Of a stretch of DNA of 64,000 nt, positions 18,357 through 27,502 are shown in pieces (the stretch's first letter is position 1; every line of letters starts with the position of its first letter). The notes beneath the pieces are model-generated. The model did not search any database and was not told the origin of the DNA. It saw only the letters and a program-made list of their open reading frames with translations. The DNA comes from CAZPQN01 sp964588795 (GTDB taxonomy: Bacteria; Fidelibacterota; UBA2242), in contig CAZPQN010000009.1 of the NCBI GenBank assembly GCA_964588795.1, positions 1 to 64,000 of the forward strand, given 5' to 3'. Position numbers and translations under genes: made by a program.

Positions 18357-18917
18357 TCAGACCGGATGGGACTGCAACCAGTCCGTCGCCATGTCTACTC
18401 CGAGCTGAAAAGCATGGAGATTCAGCTCTTCGGTACCTTTGGGGACGCGCGCCCGAATAGCCGATTTGATGGCACCCTCGGAAACTATCCCAACCAGTTT
18501 GAAGATGGCCCCCAGGGCAACGATGTTGGCGACCATGGCTTTTCCGATTTTGTCGGTCGCCTGCTGAATGATCGGCAGGCTCACCACGCGGAAATCACCT
18601 TCCGGAATCCGGGTCACCATCTGGGCATCAACGATCAGGATGCCGCCGGGTTTCAAATCGCCGATATATTTCTGGCAGGCTTCCTGAGTCAGAGCCAGCA
18701 TGATATCAATTTCCTCGGCTTTAGGATAGTCAATTTCACCATCGGAGATGATGACTTCCGAGCGACTCGCTCCGCCGCGCGCTTCCGGCCCGTAGGATTG
18801 ACTCTGAGTGGCATTCAGATCGTCATAAATTGCGGCGGCTTCGGCTAAGACTTTTCCGACCAGGATCAAGCCTTGACCACCGGCGCCGCTCAACCTGATT
18901 TCATAACGGAATGGCAT
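18357..18917 (-). CDS. korC: 2-oxoglutarate:ferredoxin oxidoreductase, gamma subunit
   Basis: The gamma subunit (186 residues) carries the family start EIRLSGAGGQGLILVGKVLAEAA and GPEARGGASRSEVIISD. In 2-oxoacid:ferredoxin oxidoreductases this domain contributes to CoA-dependent turnover of the alpha/beta TPP enzyme. It follows korB by 17 bp, in the order korD-korA-korB-korC. Pairing with KorA and KorB of the 2-oxoglutarate type is the basis for the name; substrate choice between 2-oxoglutarate and branched-chain 2-oxoacids cannot be proven from sequence alone. Confidence 0.88.
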   Translation of the reverse strand: MPFRYEIRLSGAGGQGLILVGKVLAEAAAIYDDLNATQSQSYGPEARGGASRSEVIISDGEIDYPKAEEIDIMLALTQEACQKYIGDLKPGGILIVDAQMVTRIPEGDFRVVSLPIIQQATDKIGKAMVANIVALGAIFKLVGIVSEGAIKSAIRARVPKGTEELNLHAFQLGVDMATDWLQSHPV

Positions 18918-18934
18918 AATTGCTCTCCTACCTT

Positions 18935-19750
18935 TTAGGCTTTTTGCGGTTGGGCAAAATTTATAATTTGCTGGTAGTTGGTCTGATAATCCGCCTGTTC
19001 GCGGTCAACCAGAACTCCGACGATAATTTTGTCGGTCAGTTCTTCGGGAGTCATTTTGGCGGCTTTTTCGAGACTCACGGTATGGTCTTTCTGGAAAAGG
19101 AGCATTTCCACCGGACCGCCGGCCTTGTTCATCCGTCCGTAGGCGGTAGGACACGGGGAAAGCACCTCCACCACCGAGAAGCCGCGCTTGGTCAGCGCCT
19201 GCTCGATGAATTTATCGAGTCGCGCGGTGTGATAGATCGTCGAACGCGCCACGTAGCTGGCTCCGGCCGCGGCCGCTAAACGAGCGATGTCGAAGGGTGC
19301 GTCCGGGTTACCGTAAGGGGCCGTGGTAGCTTTCTTACCCGTCGGCGTAGTCGGCGAAACCTGTCCCCCGGTCATTCCATAAATGTTATTATTGTAGATA
19401 ATGGTCGTGATGTCAATGTTGCGCCGGGCGGCGTGAATGAAATGGTTGCCACCGATAGCGACGGCGTCGCCGTCTCCGGTGACCACAATGACATGCAAGC
19501 GGGGTTTGGCGATTTTCAGACCGGTCGCAAAGGCCAGGGCTCGCCCATGCGTCGTGTGCAGGGTGTTGAAATCCACGTAACCGGGGGTGCGGCTGGAGCA
19601 ACCGATTCCGGAGACGACGGCAATGTCGTCTTTCTGCCAGCCCAATTTGGCAATACAGCGCAATAATGATTTCAGCACCATTCCATGCCCGCAACCGGCA
19701 CACCAGATATGCGGCATCTTGCTCTGACGCAGATAGTGTAAATAATCCAT
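18935..19750 (-). CDS. korB: 2-oxoglutarate:ferredoxin oxidoreductase, beta subunit (TPP-binding)
   Basis: The TPP-binding beta subunit, 271 residues from the preferred start. PHIWCAGCGHGMVLKSLLR opens the domain; VSGIGCSSR, HTTHGRALAFATGLK and VTGDGDAVAIGGNHFIHAARRN give the TPP/Mg site, and NNNIYGMTGGQVSPTTP is typical of KOR. The ATG at 19750 lies 4 bp after the korA stop and starts just before the conserved region. The longer frame to 19867 runs back into korA and is unlikely. It forms CO2 and acyl-CoA from 2-oxoglutarate with ferredoxin, in oxidative or reductive TCA direction. Confidence 0.92.
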   Translation of the reverse strand: MDYLHYLRQSKMPHIWCAGCGHGMVLKSLLRCIAKLGWQKDDIAVVSGIGCSSRTPGYVDFNTLHTTHGRALAFATGLKIAKPRLHVIVVTGDGDAVAIGGNHFIHAARRNIDITTIIYNNNIYGMTGGQVSPTTPTGKKATTAPYGNPDAPFDIARLAAAAGASYVARSTIYHTARLDKFIEQALTKRGFSVVEVLSPCPTAYGRMNKAGGPVEMLLFQKDHTVSLEKAAKMTPEELTDKIIVGVLVDREQADYQTNYQQIINFAQPQKA

Positions 19751-19754
19751 GGCA

Positions 19755-20891
19755 TTACCCTGCAATTGCTGAATAAATTTCACGCGGCGTGATCGGCTCA
19801 CCATTGACCCGATTGACGCGCATGACGGGGCGGCTCCGTCCGATCGCCCATTCGACCTCATGCGCAATTTGTCCGAGGTTCAACTCTGGAACGACGATTG
19901 TCTGAACGGAAGACAGGACGGCCAGAATTTCCTTTTCCGGAAAGGGCCAGATGGTTTTCAGTTTCAGCAAGCCGGCTTTAATTCCTGCTTCCCGGGCCAT
20001 CAGTACGGCTTTCTTGGCGGAACGGGCGGTGGCACCGTAAGCGATCACCAGCACCTGTACATCGTCCGTCTGAAATTGTTCAACCTCTACAATCTCGTCG
20101 CGATAGCGTTCGATCTTGCGGTTAAGGCGTCGCATCTGCTCTTCCACCTTGTCGGGATTATTGGTCGGGAAACCGCTTTCGTCGTGGGCCAAACCCGTTA
20201 TATGATAGCGGTAGCCCTCGCCGAAATTGGCCATGGGTGGAATATCAGAAGGCGTCATGGCATAGGGCAGATATTGTTCCGGCGGCCCAGCGGGTTTGAG
20301 GCGTTCAATGATCTCCAGTTCCGTCTGGTCGGGAATCTCGATTTTCTCATAGAGATGGCCGGTGATCTCGTCCGTCATTATTAAAACCGGAGTCCGAAAT
20401 TTTTCCGCCAAGTTGAAAGCGCGCACGGTCAGGTCAAAGGTCTCGCGTACTGTGGACGGGCACAGCGCAATGATGCCATGGTCGCCGTGCGTTCCCCAGC
20501 GCGCCTGCATCATATCACTTTGGGAAACGTGGGTGGGCAAACCGGTGCTCGGCCCGCCGCGCTGAACATCAACGACCACCACGGGGATTTCTGCCATCGC
20601 CGCAAATCCGATATTTTCCTGTTTGAGACTAAAGCCCGGTCCGCTGGTAGCTGTCATGGACTTGACCCCTGCAATGGAAGCACCCAATACCGCCCCCATG
20701 GCGGCGATCTCGTCTTCCATCTGGATAAAATTGCCCCCGGCTTTGGGCAAGCGCGCCGCCAAGACCTCGGCGATTTCCGTAGAGGGCGTAATCGGATAGC
20801 CGGCAAAAAAGCGGCAACCGGCCGCGATGGCGCCCTCGGCACAGGCAGTATTGCCCTGCATCATGCGTATGTCTTTTTTTAATGTAGCCAC
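19755..20891 (-). CDS. korA: 2-oxoglutarate:ferredoxin oxidoreductase, alpha subunit
   Basis: Alpha subunit with the diagnostic MQGNTACAEGAIAAGC and GYPITPSTEIAEVLA. MEDEIAAMGAVLGASIAGVK and ATSGPGFSLKQENIGFA follow, as expected for KorA lacking a fused gamma domain. I place the start at GTG 20891, eight bases after AAGGG. It gives MVATLKKDIRMMQGN, while the TTG at 20915 would overlap korD, and an ATG at 20899 is out of frame. Length is about 378 residues. It sits 13 bp downstream of the ferredoxin-like korD, consistent with a four-subunit complex in the cytoplasm. Confidence 0.92.
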   Translation of the reverse strand: MATLKKDIRMMQGNTACAEGAIAAGCRFFAGYPITPSTEIAEVLAARLPKAGGNFIQMEDEIAAMGAVLGASIAGVKSMTATSGPGFSLKQENIGFAAMAEIPVVVVDVQRGGPSTGLPTHVSQSDMMQARWGTHGDHGIIALCPSTVRETFDLTVRAFNLAEKFRTPVLIMTDEITGHLYEKIEIPDQTELEIIERLKPAGPPEQYLPYAMTPSDIPPMANFGEGYRYHITGLAHDESGFPTNNPDKVEEQMRRLNRKIERYRDEIVEVEQFQTDDVQVLVIAYGATARSAKKAVLMAREAGIKAGLLKLKTIWPFPEKEILAVLSSVQTIVVPELNLGQIAHEVEWAIGRSRPVMRVNRVNGEPITPREIYSAIAG

Positions 20892-20904
20892 GATTGCATT
20901 CCCT

Positions 20905-21123
20905 TTACTTGACAACTTCCGGTTCTGCTTCCGCCACCTGCACCGTAATGGCGAAATCCGGACAGAGATTCTCGCACATGCGACAACCGATACACAGTTC
21001 CGGATGCGCCACCTGCGCCGTGAAAGTGCCCAGTACTAAAACTTTCTTGGGACAGACGGCGACGCACACCCCGCAGCTTTTACACCAGGCCTCGTTGATT
21101 TGCACTTCCGACGTTTTTTTCAA
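20905..21123 (-). CDS. korD: 2-oxoglutarate:ferredoxin oxidoreductase, 2x[4Fe-4S] ferredoxin subunit
   Basis: A 72-residue dicluster ferredoxin. Two C-x2-C-x2-C-x3-CP motifs are visible (CKSCGVCVAVCP and CIGCRMCENLCP), each binding a [4Fe-4S] cluster and passing electrons from the TPP centre to external ferredoxin. The start is TTG at 21123 with GGAG about seven bases upstream. It is the first gene of korDABC; the operon promoter should lie between here and the LD-carboxypeptidase end at 21245, but no convincing -35/-10 pair was found. Confidence 0.9.
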   Translation of the reverse strand: MKKTSEVQINEAWCKSCGVCVAVCPKKVLVLGTFTAQVAHPELCIGCRMCENLCPDFAITVQVAEAEPEVVK

Positions 21124-21244
21124 GATCAGTCTCCGTTTTCAGGTTACGCACCAATTCACTCGCCAAACTTAATAAATTAAATTGAATTTTCCGTACTTGC
21201 CGGCATCCTGGCTTGGTCAAGTGGTGGACTTTGATCTGGTTATC

Positions 21245-22174
21245 TTATACTCCGAGCAAAGTTATGCGCGGTGGTGCGGTTTCCAATCTGACCCGTACCC
21301 CAATCGGCAGGGTCAGACGCTGTTTGAGATGTCCATAGGCTAAATTGGTAAGAACTGGAAAATCGTAATCCTGCAGAGCAACGGTCAGATAATCATGCAG
21401 CGTAAAGGAACGGTGCGGATTCTTCGGCAGGCAGTCGGTAAACTGCCCAACAATCATTCCGGCGATCTGCTTGAAAATACCGTGCAGGCGCATGATCTGC
21501 AGATGCTTGTCCAAATGGTAGGTCTTCTCACCGATGTCCTCAATGACCAAAATCGCGCCCTTGAACGACGGCGCCCACGGAGTGCCGAGCAGAGGCGTGA
21601 TCAGCGACAGACACCCCCCGATCAACGGTCCGGTCGCCTCTCCGCCGCGCCAGACTTGCAGGGGTTGCTCTGGTGGATTAGTCAGTTCGATTGGATAGGG
21701 ATGTTCCATCACCATGCGCCATAGCCACTTGGCGCTGTAGTCGCTGAAATCACCACCCATGTCCGATGCGACCATCGGTCCACTGTAAGTCACCCAACCG
21801 CACTGGGCCAGGAGCGCCAGCTGCAGGGCAGTGATGTCCGAATAGCCGACGAAAACCTTGGGCGGTCGCGCCGCCAGCCGGTCATAATCCAGCTTGTCCA
21901 CCAGGCGGATCAAACCGTAACCACCCCGCACACAAATAACCGCGTCGATTGTGGGATCGAGTAAATATTCCTGCAGGTACCGCAACCTGAGCGTGTCGGA
22001 ACCTGCCAAAAAAAACTTCCCCCGGTTCAGGTTGGGAGCACATTGCACCCGAAATTTCTGCTCTTGGAGATAGGCAAGGCCCCGCGTGGTGGAGCGGCGT
22101 TTGGCGGCGCTGGCTGGCGCTATGACTCCGATCTTAGCTCCTGTGCGCAAGGTCGGAGGAAGACGATACTGCAT
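21245..22174 (-). CDS. ldcA: LD-carboxypeptidase (peptidase family S66)
   Basis: A cytoplasmic serine peptidase of about 309 residues in the LdcA/MccF family. It trims the terminal D-Ala from recycled murein tetrapeptides. KIGVIAPAS at the start, ICVRGGYGLIRLVDKLD, and the nucleophile Ser in VGYSDITALQLAL are all present, with GPLIGGCLSLITPLLGTPW and a late His-containing AYGHLKQRLTLPIG. The ATG at 22174 has GAGG upstream; the longer frame to 22246 adds no conserved sequence. It diverges from the TPR gene at 22365. MccF-type immunity peptidases share the fold, so recycling versus antibiotic-peptide cleavage cannot be separated here. Confidence 0.87.
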   Translation of the reverse strand: MQYRLPPTLRTGAKIGVIAPASAAKRRSTTRGLAYLQEQKFRVQCAPNLNRGKFFLAGSDTLRLRYLQEYLLDPTIDAVICVRGGYGLIRLVDKLDYDRLAARPPKVFVGYSDITALQLALLAQCGWVTYSGPMVASDMGGDFSDYSAKWLWRMVMEHPYPIELTNPPEQPLQVWRGGEATGPLIGGCLSLITPLLGTPWAPSFKGAILVIEDIGEKTYHLDKHLQIMRLHGIFKQIAGMIVGQFTDCLPKNPHRSFTLHDYLTVALQDYDFPVLTNLAYGHLKQRLTLPIGVRVRLETAPPRITLLGV

Positions 22175-22290
22175 ACTAACCTCTTTTGATTGTATCCGGA
22201 TTCCCGAGTATTTGCAGTTAATATAACCAGAAAAGGTCAAATGCAAACTGAAAAAGTTCGGCGTAGTAATAAAAAATTTACGACACAGGT

Positions 22291-22319
22291 TTGAGTTTTA
22301 TAACGATTTGTCCTAATTT
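22291..22319 (+). promoter_or_regulatory. Candidate sigma70-type promoter for the 22365 TPR gene
   Basis: TTGAGT (22291-22296), 17-base spacer, TAATTT (22314-22319), about 45 bases before the start. AAGGGAG precedes the ATG. The match is moderate. Confidence 0.35.
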
Positions 22320-22364
22320 ACCTATTGTGAGACCAGGCAGTATCTTAACACAAGGGAGTTTAAG

Positions 22365-23975
22365 ATGAAAGGCATGCAAAACAGCGGATTATTGATCATC
22401 CTGCTCTGGAGCGGACTGTTACCGCGGCAACTGACCGCCCAGCAAGCCACGCCCTTCGACCGGGTTGCCGGTCAGCAGGACTACGAGTTTCAGAAATCCA
22501 TCGAGGAACAAGCCCGCGGTGACCTGAGCACCCTGCGGCAATTCATCGCCGATTCCCTGCGCCTGCTTTACGATGAACGGTATCACCAATTGCTTGATTC
22601 CCTTGAATCCCATTACGAAAATCAGATCCAGAACCTGGTGGCGGAACAAACGGACCTGAAAGCTCTTAACCAATCTTTGCTGGACAGCCTGCGCATCCAG
22701 AAATCACGTTTCAGTCTCCTGCAGAGCGGGCCGGTGAGTTTTGATCCGGTGCAGGAGGAAAAGCTCTTTCAGTTTACCAAAATGCTCAAGATGGAGACCA
22801 ACAAGCGCAAAACCGGGAAATTGTTCTCCTCCGAAATCGAAAATATTGCTCCCTACCAGCTGGATGAGCTGGCTTTCTACTATCGCCTGTATTACCCGGA
22901 TGCCCGCGCAGATTCGGTGCTGGATTTCATTACGCAGGTTTATATCCGCACCGCGGACTGGGCCAAAGCCGAATTATACCTGATCAAATTTCTGTATCTG
23001 CACTCTGGTTCGCCACTATATGAGGAAGTAAAAAATATCCGCAGTGCCATATTCCAGACCGAGAAATATTTCAAACCGTACATGGCTTTTCTGTCCGATT
23101 TGGTGAATAGCGTTCCGCAGGAAGCCGACCAGGAAAAGGCCAATTTCCAATTTGTGGAGATGCTCAAAGATTGGCCGGATGCGGCCGTGCGCGAAAATTT
23201 CATCGCCGAAGGACGGCAATTCCTTCTGCTCTACCCTTATTCCGCTACGGCTCCACTCGTCCAGCAATGGATAGCAGAAACGCAGTTGCAGAAAGGCCAG
23301 CCGCATAGCGCATTCCTGACCTGGCAGAAAATCATGCTCCTTTATCCCGACAAACCCGTTTTCCAGAAAGGTTTGTATCTCACCGGGCAAATTCAGCAAC
23401 AGCATTTCGCCGAATTTGAAAATGCCATCAAAACCTGTCGCGAATATATCCGGCGCTTTCCCGACGACACGCTCGCGGCGGACTGCCAGTACCGGCTGGC
23501 CAAAATGTACGATGAAAACCTGAACAACTGGGAAGCGGCGACGCAGGAGTACCTCAAATTTGCCGACCGCTATCCGCAAGCGCCCCAGACCATTGCGGTT
23601 CTCAACCGACGGGCGGTGATCCAGGCCACGCAGATGAGCATGGTCGAGGAAGCAGTAACGACCTATAAACTGATCGATCAGCGTTATCCCGACACGCCCG
23701 CGGCACAAGAGGCATTATTGGCCGCTGGTAATTTGTATAACTCCAAGGCACGCTACGAGCAGGCGATCGAGGTCTACCAAAGCATTTTTCAGAAGTACCC
23801 GCAATCGGACAAAGCCGTCCAGGCTCTGGAAAAAACCGTCGTGATCTACAACAAAAAGATTAAAAACCTCGAGAAGACCATCGAGACCCTCAACCTGATC
23901 ATCGCCAATTATCCGGGAACCAAGGCCGAAGTCAACGCTACCAAACTCGTCAAAAAGCTGGAAAAGCCCAAATGA
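22365..23975 (+). CDS. Periplasmic tetratricopeptide-repeat protein (YbgF/BamD-like repeats)
   Basis: Exported 536-residue protein: signal peptide LLIILLWSGLLPRQLTAQ, a charged, probably coiled-coil region (about residues 40-110, including LDSLESHYENQIQNLVAEQ), then many TPR units in the C-terminal two thirds. Examples are QKGLYLTGQIQQQHFAEF, DCQYRLAKMYDENLNNWEAA and AGNLYNSKARYEQAIEVYQ. The repeats resemble those of CpoB/YbgF and BamD, so a scaffold in envelope assembly is plausible. ATG has AAGGGAG nine bases upstream. A likely terminator separates it from the patatin gene downstream. Function is not otherwise known. Confidence 0.75.
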   Translation: MKGMQNSGLLIILLWSGLLPRQLTAQQATPFDRVAGQQDYEFQKSIEEQARGDLSTLRQFIADSLRLLYDERYHQLLDSLESHYENQIQNLVAEQTDLKALNQSLLDSLRIQKSRFSLLQSGPVSFDPVQEEKLFQFTKMLKMETNKRKTGKLFSSEIENIAPYQLDELAFYYRLYYPDARADSVLDFITQVYIRTADWAKAELYLIKFLYLHSGSPLYEEVKNIRSAIFQTEKYFKPYMAFLSDLVNSVPQEADQEKANFQFVEMLKDWPDAAVRENFIAEGRQFLLLYPYSATAPLVQQWIAETQLQKGQPHSAFLTWQKIMLLYPDKPVFQKGLYLTGQIQQQHFAEFENAIKTCREYIRRFPDDTLAADCQYRLAKMYDENLNNWEAATQEYLKFADRYPQAPQTIAVLNRRAVIQATQMSMVEEAVTTYKLIDQRYPDTPAAQEALLAAGNLYNSKARYEQAIEVYQSIFQKYPQSDKAVQALEKTVVIYNKKIKNLEKTIETLNLIIANYPGTKAEVNATKLVKKLEKPK

Positions 23976-24007
23976 CATCCGGCCTGACCAGGAGCAGAGC
24001 GACCGTC

Positions 24008-24038
24008 GGACGACGTTGATCCGTCGTACCGCTTTTTT
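24008..24038 (+). terminator. Intrinsic terminator after the TPR gene
   Basis: ACGACG (24010-24015) pairs with CGTCGT (24022-24027) around TTGATC. The stem extends by two G-C pairs past a bulged A and is followed by GC and six T (24033-24038). It ends just before the patatin start at 24045, so read-through or a very short leader must be assumed for that gene. Confidence 0.5.
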
Positions 24039-24044
24039 CACAAT

Positions 24045-26477
24045 ATGCTTTTCCGTCTCTATCGCATACCCTGGCTGAAACTTGCCACCTGCCTGCTGAT
24101 GCTGAGCGGCCTTCTTGCCGGCGAGACGGAGCCTGCGCGTCCCAAAATCGGCCTGGCGCTCAGCGGAGGGGGCGCGCTGGGTTTCGCCCACATCGGCACC
24201 CTGAAACTTTTAGACTCGCTCGACATCCCGATTGATTACATCGCCGGCACCAGCATGGGCGGGATCGCCGGAGCCCTGTACGCCGTCGGCTACAGCGGAG
24301 CCGAAATCGAGACGCTCGCCTATTCTTTAGATTGGCAGGAACTTTTCACCGATCAGCCGACGCGCCCCTTGTTGCCTTTTTTCCAGAAAATAGACGCCGA
24401 AAAATTCCAGTTTGAATTTGGCATTCGTGATTTTCGACCGGTAGACAAGGGCGGCGTAATCGCCGGCCAGAAAATTGCCCTGACCTTTGCGCGCTTGGTT
24501 CTGCCTTACCTGCACGTCCACGATTTCGGCCAGCTGCCGATTCCTTTCCGGTGCGTGGCAGTGGACCTGATGACCGGCAACGAGGTCGTGCTGAAAAGCG
24601 GCTCATTGCCCAAAGCCATGCGCGCCACGATGGCGGTCCCGAGCATTTTCAGCCCGGTGGAATGGGGCGACTCGCTCCTGGTAGACGGCGGTCTGCTCAA
24701 CAACCTGCCGGTGGACGTCGTGCAGGACATGGGCGCCGACTTCGTCATTGCTTCCGTTGTCCGCAACCCCTACAAAGAAAAACAGGAATTGCGCACCACG
24801 TTAGATGTCTTGGCCCAGTCCTTCAATATCCTGCGGGACAATAAATTGGACTATAACGCCGATAAGGCAGACATTCTGATCCGGTGCTACCTGAAAGGCT
24901 CCACGCCGGCGGACTTCATCAATGCCCGCATCGGACGCATAATTTCGACCGGTGAAATAGCCGCCCATAATAATTTAGACAAACTGCTGGCCCTCAAACA
25001 GCAGTACCACCTGACCCGTTCGACTATTAAACAATCCCGGCCATCTCCGCAGGCGGTTACGGTCATCGGCAAAATTTCCATCACCGGTAACCAAACCATC
25101 CCGCAGACCGCCATCCGCGCCTGCCTGAACCTCACCGAAGGCGATCCTTATGTCGCCGACACCCTGAAAGTGAGATTGGACCGCTTAGCGGCGCTCGGCG
25201 ATTACCGCCAGATTCGTTCCGAGGTTGTCAACCTTGAAGATGGCACCGTCGAGATCATCATTCGCCTGTTAGAAGAACTGCGCCCCATCATCTATGCCGT
25301 GGATATTCGCGGCAACAAACGGCTGTCATTTGATTTCATTTACCGGTCGTTCGGGGTAGAGCCCGGCGATATTTTTGCGGTGCGCGAAATCGAGGAACGC
25401 ATCAATTACTTGAACGGACTGGGGTATTTCAAGAACATTTACTACGAAATCGAGCCGCTCAACCGCACCTACATTCGCCTGATACTGCAGGTCACCGAAC
25501 TGCCACCCCAAAAACTGCGCGTCGGCGTCCGCTACGACGATTACCACCAGTTAATTGCGGCGCTCGATTACCAGTCCACCAGCGCCCTGATCCGCGGCTT
25601 GCGCTGGGATGCCGAGTGGCAATTCATCGGTTTAGACCAATTCAAGCTCCGCGCGCTGTATCCCTCGCGGCGCCTGAGTTATCCTCTTTACCCGTTTGCA
25701 CACTTCGACACCCGGCATATTCCCACCTACCTTTACAGCCTGCGCGGTAACAAGATTGCCCGCTACTTCGACCGTTCCACCCAGGCGGGAGTCGGATTCG
25801 GCCTGCTCTGGAAAAATTACTGGAATTTCGAAGCCGAGGGTCTGTTCGAACATGTGGATATCCGCCCGGACATTGCCGCAGAAAACAGCCTGGATTTCAG
25901 TAACTGGAAAGACCGGCTCTGGAAAATGGTCCTGGCTTCTAATTTCGACTTACTGGATAATGCTTTCGCGCCCCGGACGGGCTTACAGGCCCATTTCAGC
26001 TACGAGCGCGCCTATCGCGACGATTGGAAAGATTCCAAATACACCCGGGTACAGTTTTATTTCAATCAGCATTTTTCGCGACATCATCATTACCTGCGGC
26101 TGTACGGCTACTATGGCTATGCCTACCTGCAGGGCTTTTCCAACCGCTTCGTCTATCAGGGCGGACCGGAATGTTTTACCGGCGTGGAGTACGACCAGCT
26201 CATCGGGACGCGGTTAGGTGTCGCCCGCTGTGACTATGCTTATGAACTGCTGAAAAACCTCTTTCTGCGGCTCAGTTTCAATACCGCCTTCAATCTGCGC
26301 AACAGCTGGTTGGCGCCGGGACTGAAACCGCCGCCGATATACGGCTATGGCTGCGGGGTGAAATTTGTCTCGCCGGTCGGGCCATTCAATCTACTGCTCG
26401 GTTACGGCGATAAGAGCGTCTTTTACCCCGGTAAAAAGCGCCTTTTGCTGTACTTTACCGCCGGGTACAATTTTTAA
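24045..26477 (+). CDS. Patatin-like phospholipase fused to POTRA and outer-membrane barrel (type Vd-like)
   Basis: An 810-residue protein laid out as signal peptide (LKLATCLLMLSGLLAG), patatin domain, POTRA-like region and BamA/TamA-type barrel. The patatin site is complete: oxyanion GLALSGGGALGFAHIG, nucleophile elbow GTSMGG, and the dyad Asp in LVDGGLLNNLP. Around residues 340-490 are two POTRA-like units (ISITGNQTIPQTAIRACLNL and VDIRGNKRLSFDFIYRSFG). The rest is a 16-strand-type barrel. This matches PlpD-like type Vd autotransporters, which place a lipase at the surface or release it. The start ATG at 24045 lacks an obvious ribosome site. Confidence 0.88.
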   Translation: MLFRLYRIPWLKLATCLLMLSGLLAGETEPARPKIGLALSGGGALGFAHIGTLKLLDSLDIPIDYIAGTSMGGIAGALYAVGYSGAEIETLAYSLDWQELFTDQPTRPLLPFFQKIDAEKFQFEFGIRDFRPVDKGGVIAGQKIALTFARLVLPYLHVHDFGQLPIPFRCVAVDLMTGNEVVLKSGSLPKAMRATMAVPSIFSPVEWGDSLLVDGGLLNNLPVDVVQDMGADFVIASVVRNPYKEKQELRTTLDVLAQSFNILRDNKLDYNADKADILIRCYLKGSTPADFINARIGRIISTGEIAAHNNLDKLLALKQQYHLTRSTIKQSRPSPQAVTVIGKISITGNQTIPQTAIRACLNLTEGDPYVADTLKVRLDRLAALGDYRQIRSEVVNLEDGTVEIIIRLLEELRPIIYAVDIRGNKRLSFDFIYRSFGVEPGDIFAVREIEERINYLNGLGYFKNIYYEIEPLNRTYIRLILQVTELPPQKLRVGVRYDDYHQLIAALDYQSTSALIRGLRWDAEWQFIGLDQFKLRALYPSRRLSYPLYPFAHFDTRHIPTYLYSLRGNKIARYFDRSTQAGVGFGLLWKNYWNFEAEGLFEHVDIRPDIAAENSLDFSNWKDRLWKMVLASNFDLLDNAFAPRTGLQAHFSYERAYRDDWKDSKYTRVQFYFNQHFSRHHHYLRLYGYYGYAYLQGFSNRFVYQGGPECFTGVEYDQLIGTRLGVARCDYAYELLKNLFLRLSFNTAFNLRNSWLAPGLKPPPIYGYGCGVKFVSPVGPFNLLLGYGDKSVFYPGKKRLLLYFTAGYNF

Positions 26478-26566
26478 TCCTGCCGGCACATTTATTAATT
26501 CTCCGGAACCCTCCGTCGCCTCCAGCAGGCTAAGCCGATCAGAATTATTACGGCGAGCTCAGCGGA

Positions 26567-27457
26567 TTATTTGTTTAATTTCAATCCGGCAATCTCCCCG
26601 GGCAGGATGATCCGGCCGGGCGTGTTCAATTCCTCGCGGATGCGCATGAAGCACAATCCGAGATATTTGTCCTTGGACAAAAGGTTCTTGACCCATTCTT
26701 GGTAGGGTGTATCGAAAGTCGTCATCTTGCTATTGGATGATTCGCGGATGAAAAGCTGCCCATCCTTTTCGATTGCCATCAGCATATGCGCGGAGAAGAT
26801 GTCGGTTTTGTTGGCAAACAGCAAAGAGAGGATATCGCCATTGCGGATGTTCAAGGCGACTTTCAGGAGTTCTTCTTTGGGCACGTAGTCGAGCGTGAGG
26901 GTGCGGTCGGGCAGGACGTAGCGCAAATCGGTAATGCCTTTGCCGGCGAAGAATTTCTGGTGTGAGATTGTACGCGTGACCTGGCGTGTGGCCGGACCGC
27001 CGACCCTGGCGCTGACATGCTCGAGAAGCCAGCTGTTTTCGGGCATCCAGTCCGCCATGGTGTAGTGGTTGCGGGTGCGCATCCCGATGAGGCCGTCCCT
27101 GTAACGGATGTGCTGGAGATTGTTAAAAAAGTTATCCCAGCTGTCCGAAATGGCGAGCGCCAAAACATGCTCGCAGAAAACCATGCAATTGGTCTCATTG
27201 AAATTGACCAGTGGCCAGGCTTCGTAGAGCGCGTAGGGACCGTCGCCGGCGCAGGTCAAATTGTACGGCATGCCGAGAAATTTTTCAGAATAGAGGCTGA
27301 TGCGCTCGGTGATCGTCAGGTTGCGCTGACTGACGGCGGTCAGCAGTGAGTCAATTTCCCGGTTACTCATACGGTAAACCGGTTTATCGCCGGCCGGATT
27401 CTGGGCCATTATAAACGACGCCCAGATTAACAGGAGTAAGCCCCAGCGCCTTATCAT
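26567..27457 (-). CDS. DUF1460 N-acetylmuramoyl-L-alanine amidase-like protein
   Basis: Exported 296-residue protein of the DUF1460 family, an NlpC/P60-like cysteine peptidase/amidase fold acting on murein. Signal peptide GLLLLIWASFIMAQ; core NETNCMVFCEHVLALA holds the presumed catalytic Cys, and NHYTMADWMPENSW and SAHMLMAIEKDGQLFIRE carry probable catalytic His/Asn positions. ATG 27457 is preferred over the GTG at 27463 because GAGG lies five bases upstream. The gene follows the Amidase_3 protein by 45 bp on the same strand, so two secreted wall hydrolases appear paired. Confidence 0.82.
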   Translation of the reverse strand: MIRRWGLLLLIWASFIMAQNPAGDKPVYRMSNREIDSLLTAVSQRNLTITERISLYSEKFLGMPYNLTCAGDGPYALYEAWPLVNFNETNCMVFCEHVLALAISDSWDNFFNNLQHIRYRDGLIGMRTRNHYTMADWMPENSWLLEHVSARVGGPATRQVTRTISHQKFFAGKGITDLRYVLPDRTLTLDYVPKEELLKVALNIRNGDILSLLFANKTDIFSAHMLMAIEKDGQLFIRESSNSKMTTFDTPYQEWVKNLLSKDKYLGLCFMRIREELNTPGRIILPGEIAGLKLNK

Positions 27458-27502
27458 CACCACCTCGATTTTTTTGGGTTTATCCGTTAGTCAAGCCGCG
27501 GT

